A DNA stretch of 64,000 bases from Algoriphagus alkaliphilus. GTDB taxonomy: Bacteria; Bacteroidota; Bacteroidia; Cytophagales; Cyclobacteriaceae. The DNA is taken from positions 146,163 through 210,162 of the forward strand of contig NZ_FMXE01000006.1 of assembly GCF_900103735.1 (NCBI RefSeq), written 5' to 3'. The notes under the pieces were generated by a model that was given only the letters and a program-made list of their open reading frames with translations, did no database searches and was not told the origin of the DNA. Made by a program: the position numbers and the translations under genes. Shown piece by piece: positions 55,585 through 63,827 of this stretch; position 1 is the first letter of the stretch, and each line of letters starts with the position of its first letter.

Positions 55585-57264
55585 ATGGCAAATGAAGCGT
55601 ATGACGCAATCGTAGTTGGGTCAGGAATTAGCGGCGGAATGGCCGCTAAAGAGCTGACGGAGAAGGGGCTGAAAGTACTGCTCCTGGAGAGGGGCCCAAT
55701 GGTTGAGCACGTAAAGGATTACAAGAGTGCTACTCTTCCTCCTTGGGAAGTACCCCACAGAGGTAGAAGAACGCAAGAACAACTTGAAAATCATCCAAAC
55801 TTAAGAAGAGACTATGTTCTCAACGAACTTAACCTGGACTGGTGGGCACACGAAAGTGATTCACCCTATGTGGAGGACAAGCCATTCACTTGGTTCAGAG
55901 GATATCAAGTCGGGGGCAGATCTTTACTTTGGGGAAGACAGTCCTATCGCTGGGCCAACCTTGATTTTGAAGCGAATGCCAAAGAAGGTATTGCTGTAGA
56001 CTGGCCAATCCGATACAATGACCTAGCGTCTTGGTATAGCTATGTAGAAAAATTCATTGGGGTTTCAGGCTCCAAAGACGGATTGGCAATTTTGCCTGAT
56101 GGAGAATTCCAAAAGCCAGTTCCAATGAACTGTGTCGAAATAGATGCTGCTGCAAAAATCAAAGAACACTACAAGGGGGCAAGAAACTGGACGATTGGTC
56201 GTCCGGCGAATAATACCGAACCACTTCCCGGCAGACCGGGCTGTCAATACAGAAACAAATGTTCTTTGGGATGCCCTTTTGGAGGCTACTTCAGTACTCA
56301 AGCGTCGACCCTTCCTGCTGCACAAGCTACGGGGAATTTGACCTTGAGACCCTGGTCTATCGTCCGTCGATTGATCTATGACAAAGACACCAAAAAAGCT
56401 ACCGGTGTAGAAGTACTCGATGCTGAGACCAACCAAACGGTAGAATACGATGCGAAAATCGTATTCTTATGTGCTTCTGCATTTAATTCAACCGCCATTT
56501 TGATGCGTACTGCCACCGACATCTGGCCTGGTGGATTGGGATCTTCGTCTGGAGAACTCGGACATAATGTGATGGATCACCATTTCCGTTTGGGTGCCAA
56601 CGGTACCATGGAAGGCTACGAAGACAAGTACTATTTTGGTCGAAGACCGACTGGTCTTTACATCCCTCGATTCAGAAATCTGAATGGCGAAAAGCGTGAT
56701 TACCTCAGAGGCTTTGGCTATCAAGGGGGTGCAAGCAGAAGTGGCTGGAGTAGAGACGTGGCGGAGTTGGGATTCGGTGCGCCAATGAAAGGTGCCCTGA
56801 CCGAACCGGGACCTTGGGGAGTCGGATTCACTGCTTTCGGAGAAATTCTACCTTATCATGACAACACGATCAAACTTTCTGACACCGTGAAAGACAAGTG
56901 GGGAATGGAAGCCCTTGTCATGAGTGCCGAGATTAAAGAAAATGAAATCAACATGCGTAAGGACATGATGGCTGATGCGGCAGAGATGCTTGAAGTAGCC
57001 GGATTCAAAAATGTCAAAACATATGATGCTGGCTATACTTTCGGTCAAGGAATTCATGAAATGGGTACAGCTAGAATGGGTCGTGATCCAAAGACTTCTG
57101 TATTGAATGGAAACAATCAAGTGTGGGAAGCGAAAAATGTATTTGTCACTGACGGCGCTTGCATGACTTCTGCGGCTGCTCAAAACCCATCATTGACTTA
57201 CTTGGCGCTGACTGCAAGAGCGGCAGCTTTCGCAGTGGATGAATTGAAAAAGATGAACCTCTAA
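55585..57264 (+). CDS. GMC family FAD oxidoreductase (sugar dehydrogenase catalytic subunit)
   Basis: A 559-residue FAD enzyme of the gluconate 2-dehydrogenase/glucoside 3-dehydrogenase type. FAD-binding AIVVGSGISGGMAAKELTEK at the N-terminus; VGGRSLLWGRQSYRW; a three-Cys block GCQYRNKCSLGCPFGG (about residues 222-237) suited to an Fe-S cluster; catalytic His in GIHEMGTARMG and Asn in AAAQNPSLTYLAL. It has no signal peptide, so export would depend on the Tat-tagged small subunit encoded 12 bp later. Confidence 0.92.
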   Translation: MANEAYDAIVVGSGISGGMAAKELTEKGLKVLLLERGPMVEHVKDYKSATLPPWEVPHRGRRTQEQLENHPNLRRDYVLNELNLDWWAHESDSPYVEDKPFTWFRGYQVGGRSLLWGRQSYRWANLDFEANAKEGIAVDWPIRYNDLASWYSYVEKFIGVSGSKDGLAILPDGEFQKPVPMNCVEIDAAAKIKEHYKGARNWTIGRPANNTEPLPGRPGCQYRNKCSLGCPFGGYFSTQASTLPAAQATGNLTLRPWSIVRRLIYDKDTKKATGVEVLDAETNQTVEYDAKIVFLCASAFNSTAILMRTATDIWPGGLGSSSGELGHNVMDHHFRLGANGTMEGYEDKYYFGRRPTGLYIPRFRNLNGEKRDYLRGFGYQGGASRSGWSRDVAELGFGAPMKGALTEPGPWGVGFTAFGEILPYHDNTIKLSDTVKDKWGMEALVMSAEIKENEINMRKDMMADAAEMLEVAGFKNVKTYDAGYTFGQGIHEMGTARMGRDPKTSVLNGNNQVWEAKNVFVTDGACMTSAAAQNPSLTYLALTARAAAFAVDELKKMNL

Positions 57265-57276
57265 TTCGAGAAAGAA

Positions 57277-57840
57277 ATGACTGTAATGAATAGAAGAGAC
57301 GCGCTGAAAAGCGTCGCCCTGATGATGGGAGGCACTATGATTGGAGCCACAGCCATCTTGACCGGTTGTTCACCCGAACGACAGCTGAAAGACCTCAATT
57401 TTAGCCCGGAAGATCTCGCTTTTCTGGATGAAATCGGAGAAACCATAATTCCCACCACAGATACTCCAGGTGCAAAAGCAACCAAAATCGGTGAATTCAT
57501 GATCATGATGGTGAAAGACACTTATGATTCTGATCAGCAAAAAGCATTCGTCGACGGATTGAATAAGTTGAGCAAAGACTTCAAAACTGAAAAAGGCACT
57601 GATTTCATGAAAGCCAGTGCAGAAGAGCGACTTGCCTTCCTGAATGGAATGCAGGAAAAATTCAAGGCAAGTGGCGACGCAAGAGAACCTATTGTTATCA
57701 ACATGCTGCGTGATTTGACTCTTTTGGGATATTTTACCTCTGAAATTGGTGCTACACAAGCACTCAACTATGTGGAAGTTCCAGGAAGATACGATGGTTG
57801 CATAGAGTATAAGAAGGGCGACAAAGCCTGGGCGATCTAA
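57277..57840 (+). CDS. Gluconate 2-dehydrogenase subunit 3 family protein
   Basis: A 187-residue small subunit. Twin-arginine signal MNRRDALKSVALMMGG with lipobox LTGC at about residue 31. The mature helical domain (LNFSPEDLAFLDEIGETIIP, TPGAKATKIGEFM, LRDLTLLGYFTSEIGATQAL) is that of the subunit-3 family. In known complexes this subunit carries the catalytic GMC subunit through Tat. Start is either ATG 57277 or 57286. A terminator follows. Confidence 0.9.
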   Translation: MTVMNRRDALKSVALMMGGTMIGATAILTGCSPERQLKDLNFSPEDLAFLDEIGETIIPTTDTPGAKATKIGEFMIMMVKDTYDSDQQKAFVDGLNKLSKDFKTEKGTDFMKASAEERLAFLNGMQEKFKASGDAREPIVINMLRDLTLLGYFTSEIGATQALNYVEVPGRYDGCIEYKKGDKAWAI

Positions 57841-57864
57841 TCATCGTCAGCTATAAATTTTATC

Positions 57865-57896
57865 TGCCTGCCTGACTTAAGGCAGGCATTTTTATT
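57865..57896 (+). terminator. Rho-independent terminator after the dehydrogenase genes
   Basis: TGCCTGCCT (57865-57873), 6-nt loop, AGGCAGGCA (57880-57888), then TTTTTATT. It separates the dehydrogenase pair from the next TIM-barrel gene. Confidence 0.85.
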
Positions 57897-57906
57897 CAAC
57901 CCAATT

Positions 57907-58800
57907 ATGAAGAACCAAAGAAGAAAATTTATCCAAATGGGAGCCATGCTTGGAATGGGTGCGGCCTTTATGCCCCTACAGTTCTGCGCGGCTCCAAAAA
58001 AGAAAGAAGGGGACTTGGATCAACCCGTCAAATCAACACTGAGTGCCTTTGGTATTCAGCTTTATTCTGTCAAGGAAGATATGGCAGTAGATGCTCAAGC
58101 GACGATGAGATCCTTGGCAGGCTTCGGTTATCAGCAATTTGAGGGATTTGACGGAGGTAAGGGAATACTGTGGGGAATGCAACCGGCAGAGTTCAAATCG
58201 CTGCTGTCAGAAATTGGCACTACAATGGTCGCCTCTCATGCCAATGTATTCGAAAACCTTGAAGCCCAAGCTGCGCAGGCAGCCGAAGTTGGAATGAAAT
58301 ACCTGATATGTCCTTGGATCGGACCTCAGAAATCCTTGGATGATTATAAGAAAAAGGCAAATGAATTTAACCAGATCGGTGAAAAGCTAAAGTCCTTTGG
58401 ATTGCGATTTGCCTACCATAATCATGATTACACCTTTGTAAATCAAGAAGGCTCCATCCCTCAGGACATCTTGATGGACAATACTGATCCAGAACTGGTA
58501 GATTTCGAAATGGATATTTACTGGGTGCATGTAGCGAATGCAAAACCTGCTGAGTATCTCGCTAAATATCCGGGGCGATTCAGACTTTGTCACCTCAAAG
58601 ATGCGGAAAGTGGAACAGGCGATCCACATCAGCGTGGCGTTCTGCTGGGAGCAGGCGAAATTCCCTACGCAGATTTGATCAAACAATCCAAAGCAATAGG
58701 AATGGAGTATTTTATTGTCGAGCAGGAAAGATTCCCTTCCGGCACACCGATGGAAGCTGCAGAGACGAATGCAAAGTATTTGTCAGCATTGCAATATTAA
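57907..58800 (+). CDS. Tat-exported sugar isomerase/epimerase-like lipoprotein
   Basis: A 297-residue protein. Twin-arginine signal RRKFIQMGAMLGMGAAFMP with lipobox QFC at about residue 28, then an AP_endonuc_2 barrel: FGIQLYSVKEDMAVDAQATM, RFAYHNHDYTFVNQEG, VDFEMDIYWVHVANAK, FRLCHLKDAESGTGDPHQRG, EYFIVEQERFPSGTPM. Metal ligands Glu/Asp/His/Glu appear present. It is the third such barrel in the locus. Its stop overlaps the convergent gene's stop by 4 bp. Confidence 0.87.
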   Translation: MKNQRRKFIQMGAMLGMGAAFMPLQFCAAPKKKEGDLDQPVKSTLSAFGIQLYSVKEDMAVDAQATMRSLAGFGYQQFEGFDGGKGILWGMQPAEFKSLLSEIGTTMVASHANVFENLEAQAAQAAEVGMKYLICPWIGPQKSLDDYKKKANEFNQIGEKLKSFGLRFAYHNHDYTFVNQEGSIPQDILMDNTDPELVDFEMDIYWVHVANAKPAEYLAKYPGRFRLCHLKDAESGTGDPHQRGVLLGAGEIPYADLIKQSKAIGMEYFIVEQERFPSGTPMEAAETNAKYLSALQY

Positions 58801-59447
58801 ATCATCCCCCGGTTACTTTCTGACTTTCTAAACAAAAGCAGGAACATCACCACAACCAAAATAATCAGCAAAGCCACTTCAAACTGAGCCCAAATCTGGG
58901 ATCGATTTATAAGAACTTTGGCTTTGCTGATTAATTTTTCACCTTCCTCCATCTGGATTTTACTCAGATTATCCAAATCCTTTCGGGCCAGCGAAATTTT
59001 ATCATCATAGATTTTGACCTGAGCACGGTTGATCCCTGCAGAATCAGAAAAAAGCAAATCATAGCTTTTGATATTGAGGTCGGTTTGGATGATTTTTTTG
59101 AAATCAGTGAGATATCCGGCCTCTTGTTCAGTGAGGTTAGTCGCCTCAAAATCGGAGATTATCGCCAGAATTGAGTTTTCGTTACTCGCTATTTCATCGA
59201 TCACTTTTGAATAATCATAGTCAATATTGCAGTGGTCAACCAGTTTTTGGATTTGAAACAGATTTTCTGATATCTGAAAAATATAACCCTCGACGACCAG
59301 CCGGTCATTATAAACTTCAGTAAAAGTATTGCTGATACTTCGAAAGGATTGTCTTTCCAATAGATTCTTGCTGTACAACAGTAGTAATAAGATGCCGATA
59401 ATGATCAGAGCCCGGATTTTTCTTCTTTTAAGGATGGAATCTTGCAT
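58797..59447 (-). CDS. Stand-alone four-helix-bundle (4HB_MCP-like) membrane protein
   Basis: A 216-residue protein with a membrane segment at each end (about residues 12-25 and 186-206) and a helical, presumably periplasmic region between them (about 30-180), like the 4HB_MCP_1 sensor of chemoreceptors. No HAMP, kinase or methyl-accepting domain follows; the C-terminal tail is only about ten residues (RKSESNRGMI). Function unknown; perhaps a sensor subunit for another protein. Confidence 0.65.
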   Translation of the reverse strand: MQDSILKRRKIRALIIIGILLLLLYSKNLLERQSFRSISNTFTEVYNDRLVVEGYIFQISENLFQIQKLVDHCNIDYDYSKVIDEIASNENSILAIISDFEATNLTEQEAGYLTDFKKIIQTDLNIKSYDLLFSDSAGINRAQVKIYDDKISLARKDLDNLSKIQMEEGEKLISKAKVLINRSQIWAQFEVALLIILVVVMFLLLFRKSESNRGMI

Positions 59448-59553
59448 AATATGGGTTTATTACTGTAACAGCCAGCTCTAAGTAAGATACATTCTCAGAC
59501 TTTACAAACAACAGAGCCGAGTTTGATAAGTTTCCTCATTTCAAATTCTCTAA

Positions 59554-60414
59554 TCAAGGCTTTTTGTCATAAACCCGCACATAATCGACCTCCATACGCT
59601 GAGGCCAAATACTGGCATCCACACCCTTAGCTCCTCCCCAATTCCCCCCTACAGCAATATTCAGAATTAGATGAAAAGGCTGATTAAATGGCCATTCTTT
59701 ATAATCATTTCCAGTATTTTCGAAAGTAAAGTATTTCTGACCGTCAATAAAGAAATCGATTTTTTCTTCGGTCCAGTCGATTGCATAAACATGGAAGTCA
59801 TTCTGAAAATCCGAAACCATAAGCTGCGCTCCTTTTTGCGTTCCGATAGAATGATTGAATGCTTCAGTGTGAACCGTCCCATGAACTTTTCCCGGATCAT
59901 ACCCGACATGTTCCATGATGTCGATTTCTCCATTCTTTGGCCAGCCTCCATGCCTGTTTTCTTCTGGAAGCATCCAGATTGCAGGCCAAGTCCCTATTCC
60001 TTCCGGTAGTTTTGCTTTGATTTCAATGTAACCATATTTCCACGCTGCTTTCCCCTTGGTAACCAATCGAGCCGAGGTATAGCCTTTGGGATGGCTGGAG
60101 TCTGCATGCGCCTCAATGATTAAAATCCCATTTTCGGTACGGGCATTTTTTAAGTCGTTTTTAGAATAATACTGAAGCTCCTTGTTTCCCCAGCCATGAT
60201 CGCCGACATCATAACTCCAGCTTTTAGGATCCGGAAGCCCGTCCCTGTCAAATTCATCTGACCAGATTAAATTTTGAGAAAAAGTTTCTTGCCCACAAAA
60301 CACAGCTAACCAGAAACTTATGAATAATACAGGCGTTAGTCTTGATTTAATTTTACTTAGTTTTGAAACTATATTCAATTTTAATCGTGTCATATAGTAA
60401 ATTGTTTTATTCAT
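59554..60414 (-). CDS. Glycoside hydrolase family 16 beta-glucanase
   Basis: A 286-residue exported endo-beta-glucanase (laminarinase type). Signal or anchor region about residues 28-46, ending ETFSQ. Catalytic motif NGEIDIMEHVGYDPGKVHGT (nucleophile Glu and acid/base Glu in E-x-D-x-x-E). Also seen are NLIWSDEFD, KGYTSARLVTKGKAAWKYGY, GTWPAIWMLP and WTEEKIDFFIDGQKYFTF. An internal ATG seven codons in is an alternative start. It probably cuts beta-1,3-glucans in the periplasm or outside. Confidence 0.92.
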   Translation of the reverse strand: MNKTIYYMTRLKLNIVSKLSKIKSRLTPVLFISFWLAVFCGQETFSQNLIWSDEFDRDGLPDPKSWSYDVGDHGWGNKELQYYSKNDLKNARTENGILIIEAHADSSHPKGYTSARLVTKGKAAWKYGYIEIKAKLPEGIGTWPAIWMLPEENRHGGWPKNGEIDIMEHVGYDPGKVHGTVHTEAFNHSIGTQKGAQLMVSDFQNDFHVYAIDWTEEKIDFFIDGQKYFTFENTGNDYKEWPFNQPFHLILNIAVGGNWGGAKGVDASIWPQRMEVDYVRVYDKKP

Positions 60415-60433
60415 AAATCTAAAATTTTAAACT

Positions 60434-60625
60434 ATATCATTACAACTTAAAGGTACTTGGAATCAGATAAAAGGAGAATTAAAAGAAAAATTTGGTGAGC
60501 TAACTGATGATGACCTGTTGTACCAAGAAGGTCAGGAAGACAAAATTCTTGGAAAACTTCAGGAAAAAACGGGCGAAAATATCGAAAGCCTTCGAAAAAT
60601 GATTTTCAAAGAAGTGCAGCATTAA
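60434..60625 (+). pseudogene. CsbD-family small protein lacking a standard start codon
   Basis: The frame reads (ATA)-SLQLKGTWNQIKGELKEKFG, then ELTDDDLLYQEGQEDKILGK, then LQEKTGENIESLRKMIF and KEVQH-stop, 63 codons. This is full-length CsbD sequence, a small hydrophilic stress protein family. At the expected start there is ATA (60434-60436) and an in-frame TAA lies three codons upstream at 60428-60430, with no ATG, GTG or TTG between. It is either a recently inactivated gene, translated from AUA, or contains a sequencing error. A strong terminator follows. Confidence 0.65.
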
Positions 60626-60644
60626 TCCCAAATCTAACTTTTTG

Positions 60645-60676
60645 AAAAATGGTCGGCCCTCAAACCGGCCATTTTT
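60645..60676 (+). terminator. Rho-independent terminator after the CsbD frame
   Basis: AAAAATGGTCGG (60645-60656) and CCGGCCATTTTT (60665-60676) form a 12-bp stem with one G-U pair and an 8-nt loop. Confidence 0.85.
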
Positions 60677-60736
60677 GCTTTCGGAGGTTTCAACGAACCA
60701 AAGAGAATCGTAACTTGCTTTAATAAACCCAAAAAT

Positions 60737-61900
60737 ATGGCTTATTACTTTAAACTAGGACAAATACCACCTAAACGACATACCCAATTCCCTCAGCCTG
60801 ACGGAAGCCTTTATAAAGAGGAATTGGTCAGTTCCAAAGGCTTCTCCGGAATTTATTCAAACCTCTACCATATCTATAATCCCAATGAGGTCAAATCAAT
60901 CGGTACTCCAAAACCCTACAGCTGGGAACCTGCAAAAGCGCATGGCCTAAATCAAACGCATTTGAAAACATCCGGAGTCGATATCACAGGCGAAGATTAC
61001 CTCAGCGCCCGGAGGATGTTGATGATGAACAATGATGTGATGATGGGTATTTGTTCACCCCGAAAGCGAAAGATGGACTTCTACTTCAAAAATGCTGATG
61101 GAGATGAAATCATTTATATCCATGATGGAGAAGGTATTCTTTACTCACAGTTCGGCAAGTTGGAAGTGAAAAAAGGGGATTACATAATCATTCCAAGAAC
61201 TACAATTTATCGATTTGAATTCAATGAGGAAGGGCCTCTGAGGCTACTAGTCATCGAATCTCACGGGCCGGTAGAAACTGTAAAAAGATATAGAAATGAA
61301 GTTGGGCAGCTGCTGGAACACTCTCCCTATTGTGAGCGTGACATCCGACCGCCGCATGAATTGCACATCGACCGTGAAAAAGGCGATTACTTGGTTCAAA
61401 TCAAAAAACAAGGCTTTCTTCACCAATATTCATACGGACACAGTCCTTTAGACATCGTGGGATGGGATGGTTACCTGTACCCCTATGCACTTTCCATACA
61501 TGATTTTGAGCCAATCACTGGACGAATACACCAACCGCCTCCTGTACATCAGACCTTTCAAGCTTGGGGTTTTGTAATATGCTCTTTCGTCCCCAGACTA
61601 TTCGATTACCATCCCTTGGCAATTCCAGCACCTTATAACCACTCCAACATCGATTCCGACGAAGTCTTATATTATGCCGAGGGAGAATTTATGAGCAGAA
61701 AAGGCATTGATCGGGGTTCATTTACCATTCACATGGGAGGATTGCCTCATGGTCCCCATCCGGGAACAGTAGAAAAATCCATCGGAGCAAAGGAGACGCA
61801 TGAATATGCGGTCATGTTGGACACACATCGTCCCTTGTTCATAACCACCGATGCCCTAGAGTTTGTCGATAATAACTACCCAATGAGCTGGACTGAATAA
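60737..61900 (+). CDS. hmgA: Homogentisate 1,2-dioxygenase
   Basis: An Fe(II) ring-cleaving dioxygenase of tyrosine/phenylalanine degradation: homogentisate to maleylacetoacetate. 387 residues, somewhat shorter than the ~440-residue classic form, as is common in Bacteroidota. Cupin features: FYFKNADGDEIIYIHDGEG, KGDYIIIPRTTIYRF, VVGWDGYLYPY-like IVGWDGYLYPYALSIHDFEP, DEVLYYAEGEF, FTIHMGGLPHGPHPG with His ligands. No other pathway gene is adjacent. Confidence 0.92.
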   Translation: MAYYFKLGQIPPKRHTQFPQPDGSLYKEELVSSKGFSGIYSNLYHIYNPNEVKSIGTPKPYSWEPAKAHGLNQTHLKTSGVDITGEDYLSARRMLMMNNDVMMGICSPRKRKMDFYFKNADGDEIIYIHDGEGILYSQFGKLEVKKGDYIIIPRTTIYRFEFNEEGPLRLLVIESHGPVETVKRYRNEVGQLLEHSPYCERDIRPPHELHIDREKGDYLVQIKKQGFLHQYSYGHSPLDIVGWDGYLYPYALSIHDFEPITGRIHQPPPVHQTFQAWGFVICSFVPRLFDYHPLAIPAPYNHSNIDSDEVLYYAEGEFMSRKGIDRGSFTIHMGGLPHGPHPGTVEKSIGAKETHEYAVMLDTHRPLFITTDALEFVDNNYPMSWTE

Positions 61901-61947
61901 CTTCCTGACAGTAAAGCTGAAAATCCCCTTATCCTACTTGGAAAAAA

Positions 61948-61988
61948 CCATAAAACCCGATCTGATTGATTCATTTCGGGTTTTATGG
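61948..61988. terminator. Terminator between hmgA and pafA
   Basis: A perfect 13-bp inverted repeat, CCATAAAACCCGA (61948-61960) and TCGGGTTTTATGG (61976-61988), with a 15-nt loop, between convergent genes. Confidence 0.78.
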
Positions 61989-62002
61989 ATATATCGCGAG
62001 TC

Positions 62003-63637
62003 TCAATCCAGTATTTCTTTGATCGGCTGACCGGTAGTTCCATTTGGCATCCTGGTTTTGAGAAGTATGGATAAGGTTGGCGCGATGTCAGTGACAGAAG
62101 TATAGGCAGCACTTTTACCCTGCTTAATCCCCCATCCATAAAATGCTACCGGTACATGAGTGTCATAGCTGTAGCCAGAACCGTGAGTCGTCCCTCGCTG
62201 ACCACCGGCAAGCCAAGCAGGCTCCAATACCAATAATACATCACCGGAAGCCTTATGATTATAACCCATCTGCAGCAGACTTTTTTGATGCTTTGTATAC
62301 TCTTGAGTACGAAGATCAAAGGAAGTGTAGGCCTCCTTTACCCCCTTAAACCGAAGTGAAAACTCAGCTACATCCCGCTGCATTTGGACAAAATCAATGT
62401 TCATTTCCCTCGCTAAGTCTCTGTTCAGAAATACCTGTTCATTTGAAAAATTAAGTATCCAATTCCCTTCTCCATATTTCGCCAAAGCAAATCCTCTCAA
62501 CTGATTCATGACCATACCTGAATTGAAATTTCCTCCGGGGACATTTTCACTCACCATATAGGCAGGAACTTCCGCAACACCATGGTCGGCTGTGATAAAG
62601 GCCACATATTGTCCTTTTCCAATAGTTTTGTCCAAATAATCAAAGAATTTAGTCAGCTCACGGTCCAACCTCAAATAAGTATCTTCTACCTCAATCGAGG
62701 GGGGACCAAATCTGTGACCGATGTAATCCGGGCTGGAAAAACTCACCGCCAGAAAATCTGTCTCCCCGCGCTGTCCCAGCTTTTCTCCCTCGATGGCAGC
62801 ATAGGCAAAGTCAAACGTAAGCGTGTTTCCATAAGGTGTTGATGAAACCAAGCCATAGCCACCATTATCAGCCTTAAGTGAATCTAAGTTATAGGGAAAC
62901 GTAGGAGTCAACTTGCCGACAAATGGCCCTTCGAAGTCGTTATTGTCAGCAATACTGTTTTTGTAAGTGTTGATTGGAAAAAGTGTATTCCAGGTTTGCT
63001 TCAAATAGGTGTCTGGTAGTTTTTTGGCATTGAAACCTGAAACCCATTTTGGCAAAGTCAGGGAGTCATAATAGTACGTAGAGGTCATAAAATCGCCATT
63101 CACATCATCATACCAGTACGCATCACCGGTATGTCCCGCCGGAAGACTTGCTCCCCGATCCTTTATTGCAATCCCTACCACCTTTGATCGTTTATTGGTG
63201 GCAAATCTCAATTCATCTGTAATGGTTGTGGTCAGCATGTTTCTTGGACTGATTTCCCCATTTCCAGGAGTACCTGCCACATTGGTGACGGTGCTATCTT
63301 CAGCGCAATATATTGCCCTGCCCAACTGCTTCACGTACCAGTTATTTGCGATTATTCCATGTGTTGCCGGCGTTGTGCCTGTGTAAACTGAGGCATGACC
63401 TGGTCCGGTATAGGTGGGGATATAATTGTAATGCCCATTGGTCATCATATATCCCTGATCAGTAAACCGCTTAAACCCACCTTCTCCAAATCTTTCTCCA
63501 AATCGATAAAAATATTCTTGCCTCATTTGGTCGACGATTATTCCCACCACCAGTTTAGGACGTTCCGTTTGACTTTGTGCCAAAGCGACAAGTTGCACTG
63601 CAAAAAGCAATATTCCCAGAGCCAATAATTTTCGCAT
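62003..63637 (-). CDS. Alkaline phosphatase PafA-type
   Basis: A 544-residue periplasmic phosphomonoesterase of the alkaline phosphatase superfamily. Signal peptide residues 1-20 (ending VALAQ). Zn/nucleophile blocks: LVVGIIVDQMRQEYFYRFG (Asp), SVYTGTTPATHGIIANNWY (nucleophile Thr), FLAVSFSSPDYIGHRFGP (Asp, His), FITADHGVAEVP (Asp, His), GSGYSYDTHVPVAFYG (His). This Thr-nucleophile layout is that of the Bacteroidota PafA. It releases phosphate from organic monoesters. Confidence 0.93.
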   Translation of the reverse strand: MRKLLALGILLFAVQLVALAQSQTERPKLVVGIIVDQMRQEYFYRFGERFGEGGFKRFTDQGYMMTNGHYNYIPTYTGPGHASVYTGTTPATHGIIANNWYVKQLGRAIYCAEDSTVTNVAGTPGNGEISPRNMLTTTITDELRFATNKRSKVVGIAIKDRGASLPAGHTGDAYWYDDVNGDFMTSTYYYDSLTLPKWVSGFNAKKLPDTYLKQTWNTLFPINTYKNSIADNNDFEGPFVGKLTPTFPYNLDSLKADNGGYGLVSSTPYGNTLTFDFAYAAIEGEKLGQRGETDFLAVSFSSPDYIGHRFGPPSIEVEDTYLRLDRELTKFFDYLDKTIGKGQYVAFITADHGVAEVPAYMVSENVPGGNFNSGMVMNQLRGFALAKYGEGNWILNFSNEQVFLNRDLAREMNIDFVQMQRDVAEFSLRFKGVKEAYTSFDLRTQEYTKHQKSLLQMGYNHKASGDVLLVLEPAWLAGGQRGTTHGSGYSYDTHVPVAFYGWGIKQGKSAAYTSVTDIAPTLSILLKTRMPNGTTGQPIKEILD

Positions 63638-63656
63638 GATACTTCTGTTTTTTTAT

Positions 63657-63664
63657 CAAAGATA
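63657..63664 (-). promoter_or_regulatory. Possible -7 element of pafA
   Basis: On the minus strand TATCTTTG, 20 bp before the pafA start, fits the Bacteroidota -7 consensus; no clear -33 partner. Confidence 0.35.
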
Positions 63665-63827
63665 AAAATATACCCCATTCAGCAGATTAACACTTTGTTA
63701 ATTGGACGAATGGAGAAAAATTGGTTTTTCCCGATTTTCTTAATTCCACAGCTTACCTCAACTTTTCAGTACTATCAATCAAACGCCTGGTGTATCCTGG
63801 CCTATTTCCCGAAAATCAAAAAAAGAA

